Below, in pieces: positions 7,853 to 17,569 of a stretch of 64,000 bases of DNA. How positions within the stretch are numbered: position 1 is the stretch's first letter; each line of letters opens with the position of its first letter. The notes beneath the pieces are model-generated. The model did not search any database and was not told the origin of the DNA. It worked only from the letters and a program-made list of their open reading frames with translations. Made by a program: the position numbers and the translations under genes. The stretch covers positions 1 to 64,000 of the forward strand of contig CALWNE010000027.1 of assembly GCA_944382705.1 (NCBI GenBank), in the 5' to 3' direction. Source of the stretch: an uncultured Allofournierella sp. (GTDB taxonomy: Bacteria; Bacillota; Clostridia; Oscillospirales; Ruminococcaceae).

Positions 7853-9454
7853 ATGTTATTAGTACGAGGAATCCGGGTGGATTTGAATTCTGCCCAGCCG
7901 CAGCAGCAGGCGGTGCACAAGGCGTGCAAACTGCTGCGCATCTCGCCCCGGCAGGCAGTCTCCACCGGCGTGGCAAAACTGTCGGTGGATGCACGGCACA
8001 AAACCCCTGTGCTGGTGTATACCATAGCCATTACATTGGAAAACGAGGGTGCAGAGCTGGCTTTGGCTGGCTCTGCGCCCTGCGTTGCTTTGGCCCGCCC
8101 GGCGGTATTTCGTCCCATTGTGGGCAGCGGCCAGCCCTTGGCGCATCGGCCTGTGGTGTGCGGCCTTGGGCCGGCGGGCCTGTTTGCAGCACTGGCTCTG
8201 GCACGGCAGGGCTACCAGCCCATTGTGCTGGAACGGGGCCCTGCTCTGGAGGACCGGGTAAAGGCGGTGGAGCATTTTTCCGCCACCGGCCAGCTGAATC
8301 CGGAGGCAAACATCCAATTTGGTGAGGGTGGCGCCGGTACTTTTTCGGACGGCAAACTCACCACCCGCATCAACGATGAACTGTGCAGTTTTGTGACCCA
8401 GACCCTGCTGAAGCATGGTGCCCCGGCAGAAATTGCCTACAAGCAAAAGCCCCATGTGGGCACCGACCTGCTGCGTGGGGTGATTTTGTCCATTCGCAAG
8501 GAGATTCAGCGGCTGGGCGGTACCGTGCATTTTAACACCAAGCTCACCGGCCTGGTGGAAAAAGGCGGTAAGCTGGCAGCTGTGCGCACCACCCAAGGAG
8601 AATTTGCCTGTGATGCATTGATTCTGGCGGTGGGCCACTCTGCACGGGATACCTTCCTGACCCTGGCACAGCAGGGCTTGCCTTTGGAGTGCAAGCCCTT
8701 TTCGGTGGGCTTTCGGGCGGAGCATCTGCAAACGGAAATCGAAAAAAGCCTTTACCATGCAGCGGCGGGCCACCCGGCATTGCCCCGGGGTGAGTATCAG
8801 CTGAGCCATCATGTGGGCCAGCGGTGTGTGTATACCTTTTGTATGTGCCCCGGCGGCCAGGTGGTGGCTTCCGCCAGCGAGGAGGGCGGTGCACTCACCA
8901 ACGGCATGAGCTACCACGCCCGTGACGGCAAAAATGCCAATGCGGCGGTGGTGGTAAGCGTGGATGGCAGCGACTTTGGGGGCGACCCCCTCAAGGCCAT
9001 CCAGTTCCAGCGGGAGCTGGAGCAGGCGGCCTTCCGTGCAGGGGGCGGCGGTTACCAGGCCCCGGCCCAAACGGTGGACAGCTTTTTGCAGGCGGGCAGC
9101 AGCCTGAACCTGAAACGGGTACAGCCCACCTACGACCGGGGCGTACAGGCGGCCAATCTGGGCAGCCTTCTGCCTCAGCAGCTGGCCGATACCCTGCGCA
9201 CCGGACTAACTGCCTTTGACCGTAAACTGCGGGGCTACGCTGCGCCGGATACTGTTCTTACCGGCTTGGAGACCCGCACCTCCAGCCCGGTGCGGCTGGT
9301 GCGTGGGCAGGACCTGCAATGTGAGGGAATGCTCGGCCTTTACCCCTGCGGCGAGGGGGCAGGCTATGCCGGCGGCATTGTGAGTGCCGCAGTGGATGGA
9401 CTGCGCTGCGCCCAGGCTTTGATGGCGGCTCATCCACCCCGCAGTGATTCGTAA
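7853..9454 (+). CDS. FAD-dependent dehydrogenase of the COG2509 type
   Basis: 533 residues; the ATG at 7853 stands 11 bases after the cdaR stop, with GGGAG upstream. An N-terminal small domain (about 1-95) precedes a Rossmann FAD-binding motif (GLGPAGLFAALALARQG, about residue 103) and a second conserved stretch, GEGGAGTFSDGKLTTR, typical of this uncharacterised oxidoreductase family. The C-terminus carries the FAD-contact run PCGEGAGYAGGIVSAA. Substrate unknown. It is widely conserved in Clostridia beside housekeeping genes; here it lies between cdaR and the xpaC-like gene. Confidence 0.85.
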   Translation: MLLVRGIRVDLNSAQPQQQAVHKACKLLRISPRQAVSTGVAKLSVDARHKTPVLVYTIAITLENEGAELALAGSAPCVALARPAVFRPIVGSGQPLAHRPVVCGLGPAGLFAALALARQGYQPIVLERGPALEDRVKAVEHFSATGQLNPEANIQFGEGGAGTFSDGKLTTRINDELCSFVTQTLLKHGAPAEIAYKQKPHVGTDLLRGVILSIRKEIQRLGGTVHFNTKLTGLVEKGGKLAAVRTTQGEFACDALILAVGHSARDTFLTLAQQGLPLECKPFSVGFRAEHLQTEIEKSLYHAAAGHPALPRGEYQLSHHVGQRCVYTFCMCPGGQVVASASEEGGALTNGMSYHARDGKNANAAVVVSVDGSDFGGDPLKAIQFQRELEQAAFRAGGGGYQAPAQTVDSFLQAGSSLNLKRVQPTYDRGVQAANLGSLLPQQLADTLRTGLTAFDRKLRGYAAPDTVLTGLETRTSSPVRLVRGQDLQCEGMLGLYPCGEGAGYAGGIVSAAVDGLRCAQALMAAHPPRSDS

Positions 9455-9480
9455 ATAATCCGCAAAACAGCAGGAGGGAA

Positions 9481-10776
9481 ATGAACCCCATGGAAGATAA
9501 AAAGCCCTTTGAATATGGTTCTGGCAACCATAACTCTGGCGGCAAGCAAACCCAAAAAACTTTTACAAAAGAAGATTGGCAGCAGCTTTGCAGCAGCATT
9601 GGCGAACTGGGCCGCAACATGGCCGAGGAGATGGGTGTTTCCTTTTTGCTGGACCAACAGAAAGAAGGCCAAGGCTCCCGCCAGCTGGAGGAACTGGGCA
9701 AAAACATCTCCCAGGAGGTACAGCAGGCGGTGTCCTCGGTTTTGGGCGCAGACTGGGCCCATACCTCCAAAGCTGCCCCCAAGGCGCCGGCCTATCAAAG
9801 GCCCAAAGGTATGCCGGTTCAGGCAAATTCCCCCAAAACACAGAGCATCTGGAACGGCCTGAAAAACCGCCTGGTGGATTTCACTTATCTTACCACAGGC
9901 ACTACATTATGGCTGCTGGCTATTCTTTTTTTGATTCCTGCCTTTGTCAAAGCAAGCTGGGTCGAGCCTGGCCTGGTGATTCTTTCACTGGCCTTTTGTG
10001 TGGGCAGTGGTTTGGGCGGCTGGTGGATGTTTCGCCAGCCCAAGCTGCGCCTGCGCCGCCGCCGCTACCTGGATTGCGCCGACCGGCCCCAGGGTGCTGG
10101 AGTTGAGGAACTGGCCGAGCTGGTGCAGCGGACTCCCCGGTTTGTAACACGGGAAATTGTGCGGCTGATTCGCAAGGGTCGTATGCCCGGAGCGTACTTT
10201 GACCGGGAGGAACAGCGGCTGTTTGCCCATCTGAAGGACTACCGGGCTTTGCAGCAGCGCCAGGCCCAGCAGAGTGCAAACCAGGAAAATCAGGCTCAGG
10301 CCTGTGCCCAGGGGCAGGAAGCTGCGCCCCAAAACCAGGAAGCAGCTGTGCTGCAAGGCCAGATTCGGGATTTTTTGCAGACGGTAGGCACCCACATTCA
10401 GCTGACCCACCAGGAGCCTGCCCTGCAGCAGGAGCTGCTCACCATGCACGGCCATGTAAGCACCATGTTGGCCTGGCTGGAACATCATCCCGAAAGTACG
10501 CCCAAGGCCCGGCGGCTGGGCAGCTATTATATGCCCGCCATCCGAAAGCTGCTGGGCGCTTACGATGAGGTAAGGGAACAGCAGAGCCAGGTGGCCCAGC
10601 AGATACGACTGGAAATTACCGGGATGCTGCACACCATGAACACGGCGTTTGTGAATTTGCAGGATGAGCTGCTCAGCAACACGGCGCTGGACATCTCCGC
10701 CGAAATCAGTGTGATGCAAAGTATGCTGGCCAAGGACGGATTGGCGGCAGAGGAGACTATTTTTTCAAAGGAGTAA
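9481..10776 (+). CDS. XpaC-like 5-bromo-4-chloroindolyl phosphate hydrolysis family protein
   Basis: 431 residues. Residues 1-125 are hydrophilic and Gln/Lys-rich; two close hydrophobic segments (about 139-185) form a membrane hairpin; the C-terminal half is helical and Gln-rich, with the family-type stretch LGSYYMPAIRKLLGAYDEV. XpaC proteins were named for X-phos hydrolysis in Bacillus, but their real role is unclear and they are often paired with TelA-like toxic-anion resistance proteins; no telA is present here. The first ATG (9481) sits only three bases after AGGAGG, so the ATG at 9490 may also be used. Confidence 0.7.
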   Translation: MNPMEDKKPFEYGSGNHNSGGKQTQKTFTKEDWQQLCSSIGELGRNMAEEMGVSFLLDQQKEGQGSRQLEELGKNISQEVQQAVSSVLGADWAHTSKAAPKAPAYQRPKGMPVQANSPKTQSIWNGLKNRLVDFTYLTTGTTLWLLAILFLIPAFVKASWVEPGLVILSLAFCVGSGLGGWWMFRQPKLRLRRRRYLDCADRPQGAGVEELAELVQRTPRFVTREIVRLIRKGRMPGAYFDREEQRLFAHLKDYRALQQRQAQQSANQENQAQACAQGQEAAPQNQEAAVLQGQIRDFLQTVGTHIQLTHQEPALQQELLTMHGHVSTMLAWLEHHPESTPKARRLGSYYMPAIRKLLGAYDEVREQQSQVAQQIRLEITGMLHTMNTAFVNLQDELLSNTALDISAEISVMQSMLAKDGLAAEETIFSKE

Positions 10777-10783
10777 CAACGCA

Positions 10784-12817
10784 ATGACCTATCGCGCCTG
10801 GCAAGTAAATCAACCCGATGACAAAGCGGCAGCCCGGCTGGCGGCAGCCATCGGGGCGCCCATGCTGCTGGCCCGTATCCTGGTGAGCCGGGGCATTACC
10901 TCTGCCCAGCAGGCCATGGCCTTTTTGGCCGAGGACGAGCCCCTGTCCGACCCTTTTTTGCTGAAGGATATGGATAAGGCGGCCCAGCGGATTCTGCAAG
11001 CCATCGACGGCCAGGAACCCATGGTCATTTTTGGCGATTACGATGTGGATGGCGTTACCGCCACCGCCCTGCTCTACTCCCATTTGCGGGGCATGGGTGC
11101 CAATGTGCGCTGCAAGCTGCCCAGCCGGGATGAGGATGGCTATGGTCTTTCCATCGGCATTGTGGAGCAGCTGGCCCAAAAAGGCTACAAGGTAATTATC
11201 ACGGTGGACAACGGCATTGCCGCCATGGCGGAGGCTGCCCGTGCCAAGGAGCTGGGTATTGATTTGATTATTACCGACCATCATCTGCCGTCCGGCCCGC
11301 TGCCGGATGCCTTTGCAGTGGTGGACCCAGCCCGGCCGGATGACCAAAGTCCCTGTAAAATTTTGTCCGGCGCAGGGGTAGCCTTCAAGCTGTGCGCAGC
11401 GCTGGATGGCTGCGCCCCCGAAGATTTGCTGGACTTCTGCGGCGATCTGGCTGCCATTGGTACGGTGGCGGATGTAATGCAGCTCACCGGCGAAAACCGC
11501 ACCATCGTAAAGCATGGGCTGCAGGTGCTGCAAAATTCTGACCGGCCTGGCTTGCTGGCCCTGCTGGAAGCCTGCGGCCTGGGCGAAAAGCCCGTTACCA
11601 GCGAGAGTATCAGCTTTGCCATTGCGCCCCGCCTGAATGCAGCCGGGCGTATGGATTCCGCTGTAACGGCCCTGCAGCTGCTGCTGTGCGAGGACGACCT
11701 GCGGGCGGAACAGCTCACCGAGCACCTGGTAGAAAACAACACCGCCCGGCAGGAGGCAGAGCAGCGCATTATGGCAGAAGCCCAGGCTCAGCTGGCCGCA
11801 GACCCCCAGCGGCGCAACGACCGGGTGATTGTGGTGTGGGGCGAGGGCTACCATCAGGGGGTGATTGGCATTGTGGCCAGCCGCCTGGTGGAACAGTACG
11901 GCAAGCCTGTTATCGTAATTTCTCTGGCAGATGGAGAGGGCAAGGGCTCTGGCCGCAGTGTGCCCGGTTTTCACCTGCACAAAGCCATCTGCGCCTGCGG
12001 CGATTTGCTGCTGCGGTACGGCGGCCACGCAATGGCAGCGGGCCTTTCCATCCAGGAACAAAACATTCCGGCCCTGCGCCAGGCCCTCAACCAGTTTGCA
12101 GCCCAGGAATACCCGGTGCTGGAAAGCCCGCCCCTCCAGCTGGATGTGGCGGTCAAGCTGGATCGCCTTACCGTGGAGGATGTGCAGGGGCTGGACTACC
12201 TGGCGCCCTGCGGCAACGGCAACCCCGCCCCGCTGTTTATGCTGGAGGATGCCATGATTGAGGGGATTTACCCGGTAAGCGACGGGCGCCATTGCCGGCT
12301 GCGGCTTCATCAGGGGATGTCCACCCTGTATGCGGTGTATTTTGGCATGAACCCTGCCCAGCTGCCCTATCAGATTGGCGACCGGGTGGACGCTGCCCTC
12401 AGCCTTTCGGTCTACGAGGGCAAAAACGGACCCCAGATGTCCGGCCGGATCAAGGAGCTGCGGCCCAGCGGCCTGCCCCCCACGGTGGCAAAACAGGCAG
12501 CACTGTTTGATGCATTCCGCCACGGCGCACCCATGACAGCGGCGGACCGGCAGCTGCTGATGCCTCAGCGCAGCCATATTGTGGCATTGTACCGCATGAT
12601 TCAGGAGGGGACGGTCTGGGCGCAGGATTTGCAGCCGGTGTTTGCCAAGCTGGGTCCCGAAAATACCGCCCGCACCCTGGTAGGGCTGGAAGCTCTCACC
12701 CAGCTTGGTCTGGTGGAGATTTGCGAGGATAGCCAGGCCAACAAATATGCACCCATCCCCGTGGCGCAAAAGCAGGATTTGTTCTCGGCACCTATCTTTA
12801 AGGCATTGGAGGCATAA
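10784..12817 (+). CDS. recJ: Single-stranded-DNA-specific exonuclease RecJ
   Basis: 677 residues, start after AAAGGAG. The DHH phosphoesterase motifs are intact: GDYDVDG (about residue 85), VDNG, TDHH (about 166) and later SGRS-type nucleotide contacts with the GGHAMAAG DHHA1 motif (about 410). RecJ degrades single-stranded DNA 5' to 3' in recombination and mismatch or base-excision repair. The C-terminus carries the extra OB-fold and tail usual in Firmicutes. Two bases separate it from rel, suggesting coupled translation. Confidence 0.96.
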   Translation: MTYRAWQVNQPDDKAAARLAAAIGAPMLLARILVSRGITSAQQAMAFLAEDEPLSDPFLLKDMDKAAQRILQAIDGQEPMVIFGDYDVDGVTATALLYSHLRGMGANVRCKLPSRDEDGYGLSIGIVEQLAQKGYKVIITVDNGIAAMAEAARAKELGIDLIITDHHLPSGPLPDAFAVVDPARPDDQSPCKILSGAGVAFKLCAALDGCAPEDLLDFCGDLAAIGTVADVMQLTGENRTIVKHGLQVLQNSDRPGLLALLEACGLGEKPVTSESISFAIAPRLNAAGRMDSAVTALQLLLCEDDLRAEQLTEHLVENNTARQEAEQRIMAEAQAQLAADPQRRNDRVIVVWGEGYHQGVIGIVASRLVEQYGKPVIVISLADGEGKGSGRSVPGFHLHKAICACGDLLLRYGGHAMAAGLSIQEQNIPALRQALNQFAAQEYPVLESPPLQLDVAVKLDRLTVEDVQGLDYLAPCGNGNPAPLFMLEDAMIEGIYPVSDGRHCRLRLHQGMSTLYAVYFGMNPAQLPYQIGDRVDAALSLSVYEGKNGPQMSGRIKELRPSGLPPTVAKQAALFDAFRHGAPMTAADRQLLMPQRSHIVALYRMIQEGTVWAQDLQPVFAKLGPENTARTLVGLEALTQLGLVEICEDSQANKYAPIPVAQKQDLFSAPIFKALEA

Positions 12818-12819
12818 CC

Positions 12820-14997
12820 ATGGCAGAATATGTAACCTATCAGGATTTAAAACAGATGATTCAGGAAAGCGGCCGTGCCTATGACATGGATGTACTGGAT
12901 CGGGCTTATAAATTGGCAGAGCAGGCTCACAAGGACCAGCGCCGCCGCTCCGGCGAGCCATACATCTGCCATCCCATCCATGTGGCCATGCTGCTGGTGG
13001 AACTGGGAATGGATACCGAAAGCCTGGCCGCTGCCCTGATGCACGATGTGGTGGAGGATACCAGCATTTCGCTGGAACAGATTCAGGCACAGTTTGGCCA
13101 GGATGTAGCCCACATGGTGGACGGTGTAACCAAGCTGACCAAAATCGTGTTTTCCTCGGTGGAGGAACAGCAAGCCGAAAACCTGCGCAAGATGCTCATG
13201 GCCATGAGCCAGGATGTGCGGGTGATGATTATTAAGCTGTGCGACCGGCTGCACAATATGCGCACCGGCGACGCCTGGCCAGAACAAAAACGCCGGGACA
13301 AAGCGCTGGAGACCATGGAGGTTTACGCCCCCATTGCACACCGGCTGGGCATCAGCAACATTAAGGAAGAACTGGAAGACCGCAGCCTGCGCTACCTGGA
13401 CCCCATTGGCTACGAGCGCATCCGGCAGGAACTGGCCGACAATGGCGGCCGGGAATTTATCACTCGCATTGCCCAGGTGATTCACCAGCGGCTGGCGGAA
13501 AACAGTATGCCCCATGCCATCATGAAAAGCCGGGTAAAAAGCATTTACGGCATCTACCGCAAGATGTATATGCAGAACAAGGATTTTGAGGAAATCTACG
13601 ATGTATATGCAGTACGCATTATTTTGGATACCGTGTCCGAATGCTACAATGCGCTGGGCGTAATTCACGATATGTACCACCCTTTGCCCAACCGCTTTAA
13701 AGACTATATTTCCACCCCCAAGCCCAACGGCTACCAGTCCCTGCACACCACCGTCATTGGCCATGCAGGCATCCCCTTTGAGGTGCAGATTCGCACCCAT
13801 GAGATGGACCAGATGGCGGAATACGGCGTGGCGGCACACTGGAAATACAAGGCGGGCATCCAGGGCGGCGGCCGGGACAAGCTGGAAGAACGCCTGGCCT
13901 GGGTACGCCAGCTGCTGGAAAGCCAGCGGGAAAGCGAGGATGCAGGCAGCCTGCTGCAAGACATTAAGGGAGACTTGCTGCCGGAAGAAGTGTTTGCCTT
14001 TACCCCTAAAGGCGATGTAATCAACCTGCCTGCCGGGGCAACGGCCATCGACTTTGCCTATGCCATCCACTCTGCGGTGGGCAACCGGATGATTGGCGCC
14101 AAGGTAAACAGCCGCATTGTGCCCATTGACCATAAAGTAATCACCGGCGAAATTATCGAAATTATCACCGGGCCGGAGGACAAAGGCCCCAGCCGTGACT
14201 GGCTCAAGATTGTAACCACCAGCGAAGCCCGCAACAAGATTCGTAACTGGTTCAAAAAGGAGCGGCGGGAGGAGAACATCCAGGAGGGCCGCACCCTGCT
14301 GGAGAAGGAGCTGCGCCGCAACCTGATTACCATCCCCGATGATAAATGGGACGATTTCATGGCAGAAATTGCCCGGCGCCAGCGGCTGAACTCCACCGAG
14401 GAGATGTATGCCGCCCTGGGTTACGGCGGCTTGCAGATCAGCCGCCTGATGGGCAAAATCAAGGATGAATACCTGCGGATGAAAGCAGGGGAGGAAAAGC
14501 AGACTCCAACCCAGATTGCGGATGTTCCCCTCAAAAAATACAAGGGCAGCGAGGGCGTTGTGGTGGAAGGCATCGACAATACCCCCATCAAGTTTGCCAA
14601 GTGCTGCAGCCCCCTGCCCGGCGACGACATCATTGGCTTTATTACCCGTGGTTTTGGTGTTTCCATCCATAAAAAGGATTGCAAAAATGCCCAGGCCAGC
14701 ATTCAGGACCCGGAAAATCGGGGCCGCTGGGTGAATGCCTATTGGGAGGACACCAAGCAGGAAAGCTACAAGGCTTCGCTGGAACTGATGGCCATGAACC
14801 GGGAGGGCCTGGTGGGCGATGTGGCCATGACCCTGAGCGATATGCGGGTGCCCATTTATGCCATGAGCGCCCGCATGGTGGACAATGGCCGGGCGGCCAT
14901 GTCCCTGACGGTGGGCATTGCCAGCACCGAACACCTGAACAATGTACTCAACCGGCTGCGCCATCTGCGGGATGTGATTCTGGTTACCCGTGTATAA
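12820..14997 (+). CDS. rel: Bifunctional (p)ppGpp synthetase/hydrolase
   Basis: 725 residues. Domains in order: HD hydrolase (HPIHVAMLL, MHDVVEDT, about 47-75), the synthetase domain (about 235-350; YQSLHTTVIG and related residues), TGS (about 385-445; PKGDVINLPAGATAIDFAYAIH), a linker region with the KCCSPLPGDDI motif and a C-terminal ACT domain. It makes and removes the stringent-response alarmone at the ribosome. Both active sites look intact. The order recJ-rel-dtd-MBL hydrolase-hemZ is common in Clostridia. Confidence 0.97.
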   Translation: MAEYVTYQDLKQMIQESGRAYDMDVLDRAYKLAEQAHKDQRRRSGEPYICHPIHVAMLLVELGMDTESLAAALMHDVVEDTSISLEQIQAQFGQDVAHMVDGVTKLTKIVFSSVEEQQAENLRKMLMAMSQDVRVMIIKLCDRLHNMRTGDAWPEQKRRDKALETMEVYAPIAHRLGISNIKEELEDRSLRYLDPIGYERIRQELADNGGREFITRIAQVIHQRLAENSMPHAIMKSRVKSIYGIYRKMYMQNKDFEEIYDVYAVRIILDTVSECYNALGVIHDMYHPLPNRFKDYISTPKPNGYQSLHTTVIGHAGIPFEVQIRTHEMDQMAEYGVAAHWKYKAGIQGGGRDKLEERLAWVRQLLESQRESEDAGSLLQDIKGDLLPEEVFAFTPKGDVINLPAGATAIDFAYAIHSAVGNRMIGAKVNSRIVPIDHKVITGEIIEIITGPEDKGPSRDWLKIVTTSEARNKIRNWFKKERREENIQEGRTLLEKELRRNLITIPDDKWDDFMAEIARRQRLNSTEEMYAALGYGGLQISRLMGKIKDEYLRMKAGEEKQTPTQIADVPLKKYKGSEGVVVEGIDNTPIKFAKCCSPLPGDDIIGFITRGFGVSIHKKDCKNAQASIQDPENRGRWVNAYWEDTKQESYKASLELMAMNREGLVGDVAMTLSDMRVPIYAMSARMVDNGRAAMSLTVGIASTEHLNNVLNRLRHLRDVILVTRV

Positions 14998-15027
14998 GCG
15001 GCAGCCACCGGAAAGGAGAAAGGAACC

Positions 15028-15486
15028 ATGCGTGCCGTTGTGCAGCGAGTGAGCAGTGCCAGCGTGGTGGTAAACGGCGGTCAGCCCCGTACCATCGGCC
15101 CCGGCCTGGTAATTTTGCTGGGCATCCGAGAAGGGGACAGCCTGGATGTGGTGCCCAAACTGGCGGAAAAATGCGCCCATCTGCGGATTTTTTCTGATGA
15201 AGAAGGAAAGCTGAATAAAAGTGCGGTGGAGCTTGGGTATTCCGCCCTGGTGGTAAGCAATTTTACTTTGTACGGCTCCACCAAAAAGGGCAAGCGCCCC
15301 AGCTTTACCCAGGCGGCCCGGCAGCCCCTTTCGCTGGATGCCTACCAGGCTTTTTTGCAGGAGTTGGGCCGTCAGGGCCTGGCCCAGGTGCAGCATGGAG
15401 AATTTGGTGCCGATATGCAGGTAAGCCTGGTGAACGATGGCCCGGTTACCCTGATTCTGGACACCGACGAATGGCAGCAAGGTTAA
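15028..15486 (+). CDS. dtd: D-aminoacyl-tRNA deacylase
   Basis: 152 residues, the normal length. MRAVVQRVSSASV at the start and NDGPVTLIL near the end are the family signatures; the usual SQFTL motif reads SNFTLYG, a conservative change next to the catalytic pocket. The enzyme removes D-amino acids (and glycine misloaded on tRNA-Ala) from tRNA. It follows rel closely, with an AAAGGAG site. Confidence 0.95.
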   Translation: MRAVVQRVSSASVVVNGGQPRTIGPGLVILLGIREGDSLDVVPKLAEKCAHLRIFSDEEGKLNKSAVELGYSALVVSNFTLYGSTKKGKRPSFTQAARQPLSLDAYQAFLQELGRQGLAQVQHGEFGADMQVSLVNDGPVTLILDTDEWQQG

Positions 15487-15517
15487 CCCGCTGCGTTTAA
15501 GAAAAGGAGCATACTGG

Positions 15518-16105
15518 ATGCAAGTGTATCATTTACAGGGCCCGGCGCCCTATTCCACCAACTGTTTTTTGGCTATGACCGAACAGGGCAGCGCCGTACT
15601 GGTGGACCCCGCCCCCTCGGTGGAACAGCTGAATGAGCTGCTGGAGCAAAAGCAGGCCCGCCTGACCCATATTCTGCTCACTCACGGTCACTTTGACCAT
15701 GTCACCAGCACCAAGGCCCTGCGTCAGCAGTGGGGGTGCAAGGTGTATCTGGACCTGGCGGATACCGCAGGCAGCGAGCTGTTTCCCCTCACTGCACAGG
15801 ATGTGGACGGTGCCTATCAGGACGGGGGCGAAATCTGGGTGGACGAAGCCTGCTTTACCACCTGGCACACCCCCGGCCACACCGGCGGTTCCTGGGTGAT
15901 TGCCAGCCAGGGCCTTTTGTTCACCGGCGATACCCTGTTTGCCGGTTCGGTGGGCCGCACCGATTTGGGCGGAAGCCCGGCGGACCAGCGCCGCACCCTG
16001 GAACGGCTGAAAACCCTGCCTCTTGCGCCGGATACCAGCGTGCTGCCTGGGCACGGTCCCTTCAGCACTCTGGCCCAGGAATTTGAAACCAACCCGTTTT
16101 TTTAA
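15518..16105 (+). CDS. Metallo-beta-lactamase fold hydrolase (glyoxalase II-like)
   Basis: 195 residues; the start follows AAAAGGAGC. The zinc ligands THGHFDH (about 52-58), HTPGHT and a later GDTLF/GHGP pair are in place. Clostridial members are annotated as hydroxyacylglutathione hydrolase-like, but these bacteria usually lack glutathione, so the thioester substrate is unknown. It sits between dtd and hemZ in one transcription unit. Confidence 0.88.
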   Translation: MQVYHLQGPAPYSTNCFLAMTEQGSAVLVDPAPSVEQLNELLEQKQARLTHILLTHGHFDHVTSTKALRQQWGCKVYLDLADTAGSELFPLTAQDVDGAYQDGGEIWVDEACFTTWHTPGHTGGSWVIASQGLLFTGDTLFAGSVGRTDLGGSPADQRRTLERLKTLPLAPDTSVLPGHGPFSTLAQEFETNPFF

Positions 16106-16120
16106 GCCAAAGGAGCCTTC

Positions 16121-17569
16121 ATGCAGATTTTTGTAAGGGGCGTGGCCTCCGGCTATGAGCTGGAGAACATTGCCCGTATGTTTTTTCCTGGGGCACTGCC
16201 AGCCAAACGCTACTGCCCCAAAGAGGATTTGGTGCTGGCTTTGGCCAGCGGCCACCGGCTGGCTGCGGGCCTGCGCCAGAACGGTGTATGCCATGTAATG
16301 ACTGCACCCCGGCCCGCCCAGCAGCAGGAGCTGGAGTTTGCCCTCTGCTCGCTGCTGTACCAGCTGCTGGGGCAGGTAACCGGCATCCGGCTGCCTTGGG
16401 GTAAACTCACCGGCGTGCGTCCGGTGCGCATCATCCACGACAAACGGGCCGCAGGCATGACCGATGAGAAGATTGAAAGCCTGTTTGTGGACCACTTTGA
16501 CTGCACCCCCGAAAAATACCAGCTGGCCAAGGACATTGCCGATTTGCAGCGGCCCATTCTGGAGCGCAAAAGTCCGCTGGATTACAGCCTGTACATTGGC
16601 ATTCCCTTCTGCCCCTCCCGGTGCAGCTATTGCAGCTTTGTTTCCCGCACGCTGGACCGGGACCAGAAGATGGTGCAGCCCTATGTGGATAAGCTTTGCC
16701 AGGAGGTACAGGCCATCCGCCGCCAGGCGGACCAGTGCGGTTTGCGCATCAAAACCATTTACATTGGCGGCGGCACCCCTACCAGCCTGTCGGCCCAGCA
16801 GCTGCGTCAGCTGATGGGCACTGTGCGGGACTGCTTTGAACTGGCGGAGCTGGAGGAATACACGGTGGAGGCGGGCCGTCCCGACTGCACCGACCGGGAA
16901 AAGCTGGAAGTGATTAAGGAATACGGAGCCACCCGTATCTCCATCAACCCCCAAACCTTCTCGGATGAGGTGCTGGCCCGGATTGGCCGCCGGCACACCG
17001 CCCAGGATATTCGGGATTGCTTTGCACAGGCACGGGCAGCGGGGCATACCAATATTAACATGGACCTGATTGCTGGCCTGCCGGGGGATACGGTGGAAGG
17101 TTTCTGCCAGAGCCTGGAAGAAGCAATTGCCCTTTCGCCGGAAAACATTACCGTGCACACCCTCACCCTGAAACGAGCCTCCAACCTGGTGATTGAAAAC
17201 CGGGCCGAGGAGTTTGCGGATGTGGCAGCCATGGTGGAGCATTGCGGCAAGCTGGCACAGGCCGGTTATAAGCCCTACTATATGTACCGGCAAAAGAACA
17301 CCTTAAAAAACTTGGAAAATACAGGCTGGTGTAAACCGGGCTACGAAGGGTACTATAACATTTACATCATGGAGGAGGTACACTCCATTCTCTCTGCCGG
17401 GGCAGGGGGCAGCACCAAGCTGTGCCAGCCCGGCGGCGACCGGATTGAGCGTATCTTCAACTACAAGTACCCTGCCGAATACATCGATGGATTTGATGAG
17501 ATTCTTCGCAGGAAGGAAGGAGTGAGCGAGTTTTATGCCCGCTATCTGGATTCCCAAACGCCTGGTTGA
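16121..17569 (+). CDS. hemZ: HemZ-type radical SAM enzyme (coproporphyrinogen dehydrogenase family)
   Basis: 482 residues. An N-terminal domain of about 155 residues precedes the radical SAM core, whose cluster motif is CPSRCSYCSF (about residue 166), followed by GGGTPTS, NPQTFSDEVL and MDLIAGLPGDT, all typical of the HemN/HemZ group. The known activity is oxygen-independent decarboxylation of coproporphyrinogen III. No other heme genes are nearby, and many HemN-like proteins do other chemistry, so the substrate is uncertain. Its end overlaps the next gene by 35 bases. Confidence 0.88.
   Translation: MQIFVRGVASGYELENIARMFFPGALPAKRYCPKEDLVLALASGHRLAAGLRQNGVCHVMTAPRPAQQQELEFALCSLLYQLLGQVTGIRLPWGKLTGVRPVRIIHDKRAAGMTDEKIESLFVDHFDCTPEKYQLAKDIADLQRPILERKSPLDYSLYIGIPFCPSRCSYCSFVSRTLDRDQKMVQPYVDKLCQEVQAIRRQADQCGLRIKTIYIGGGTPTSLSAQQLRQLMGTVRDCFELAELEEYTVEAGRPDCTDREKLEVIKEYGATRISINPQTFSDEVLARIGRRHTAQDIRDCFAQARAAGHTNINMDLIAGLPGDTVEGFCQSLEEAIALSPENITVHTLTLKRASNLVIENRAEEFADVAAMVEHCGKLAQAGYKPYYMYRQKNTLKNLENTGWCKPGYEGYYNIYIMEEVHSILSAGAGGSTKLCQPGGDRIERIFNYKYPAEYIDGFDEILRRKEGVSEFYARYLDSQTPG

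Noticed and set aside
10757..15480. Very long open frames antisense to recJ and rel
   Set aside because: They mirror GC-rich coding genes on the other strand, have no ribosome binding sites or family motifs, and overlap two confident genes completely.
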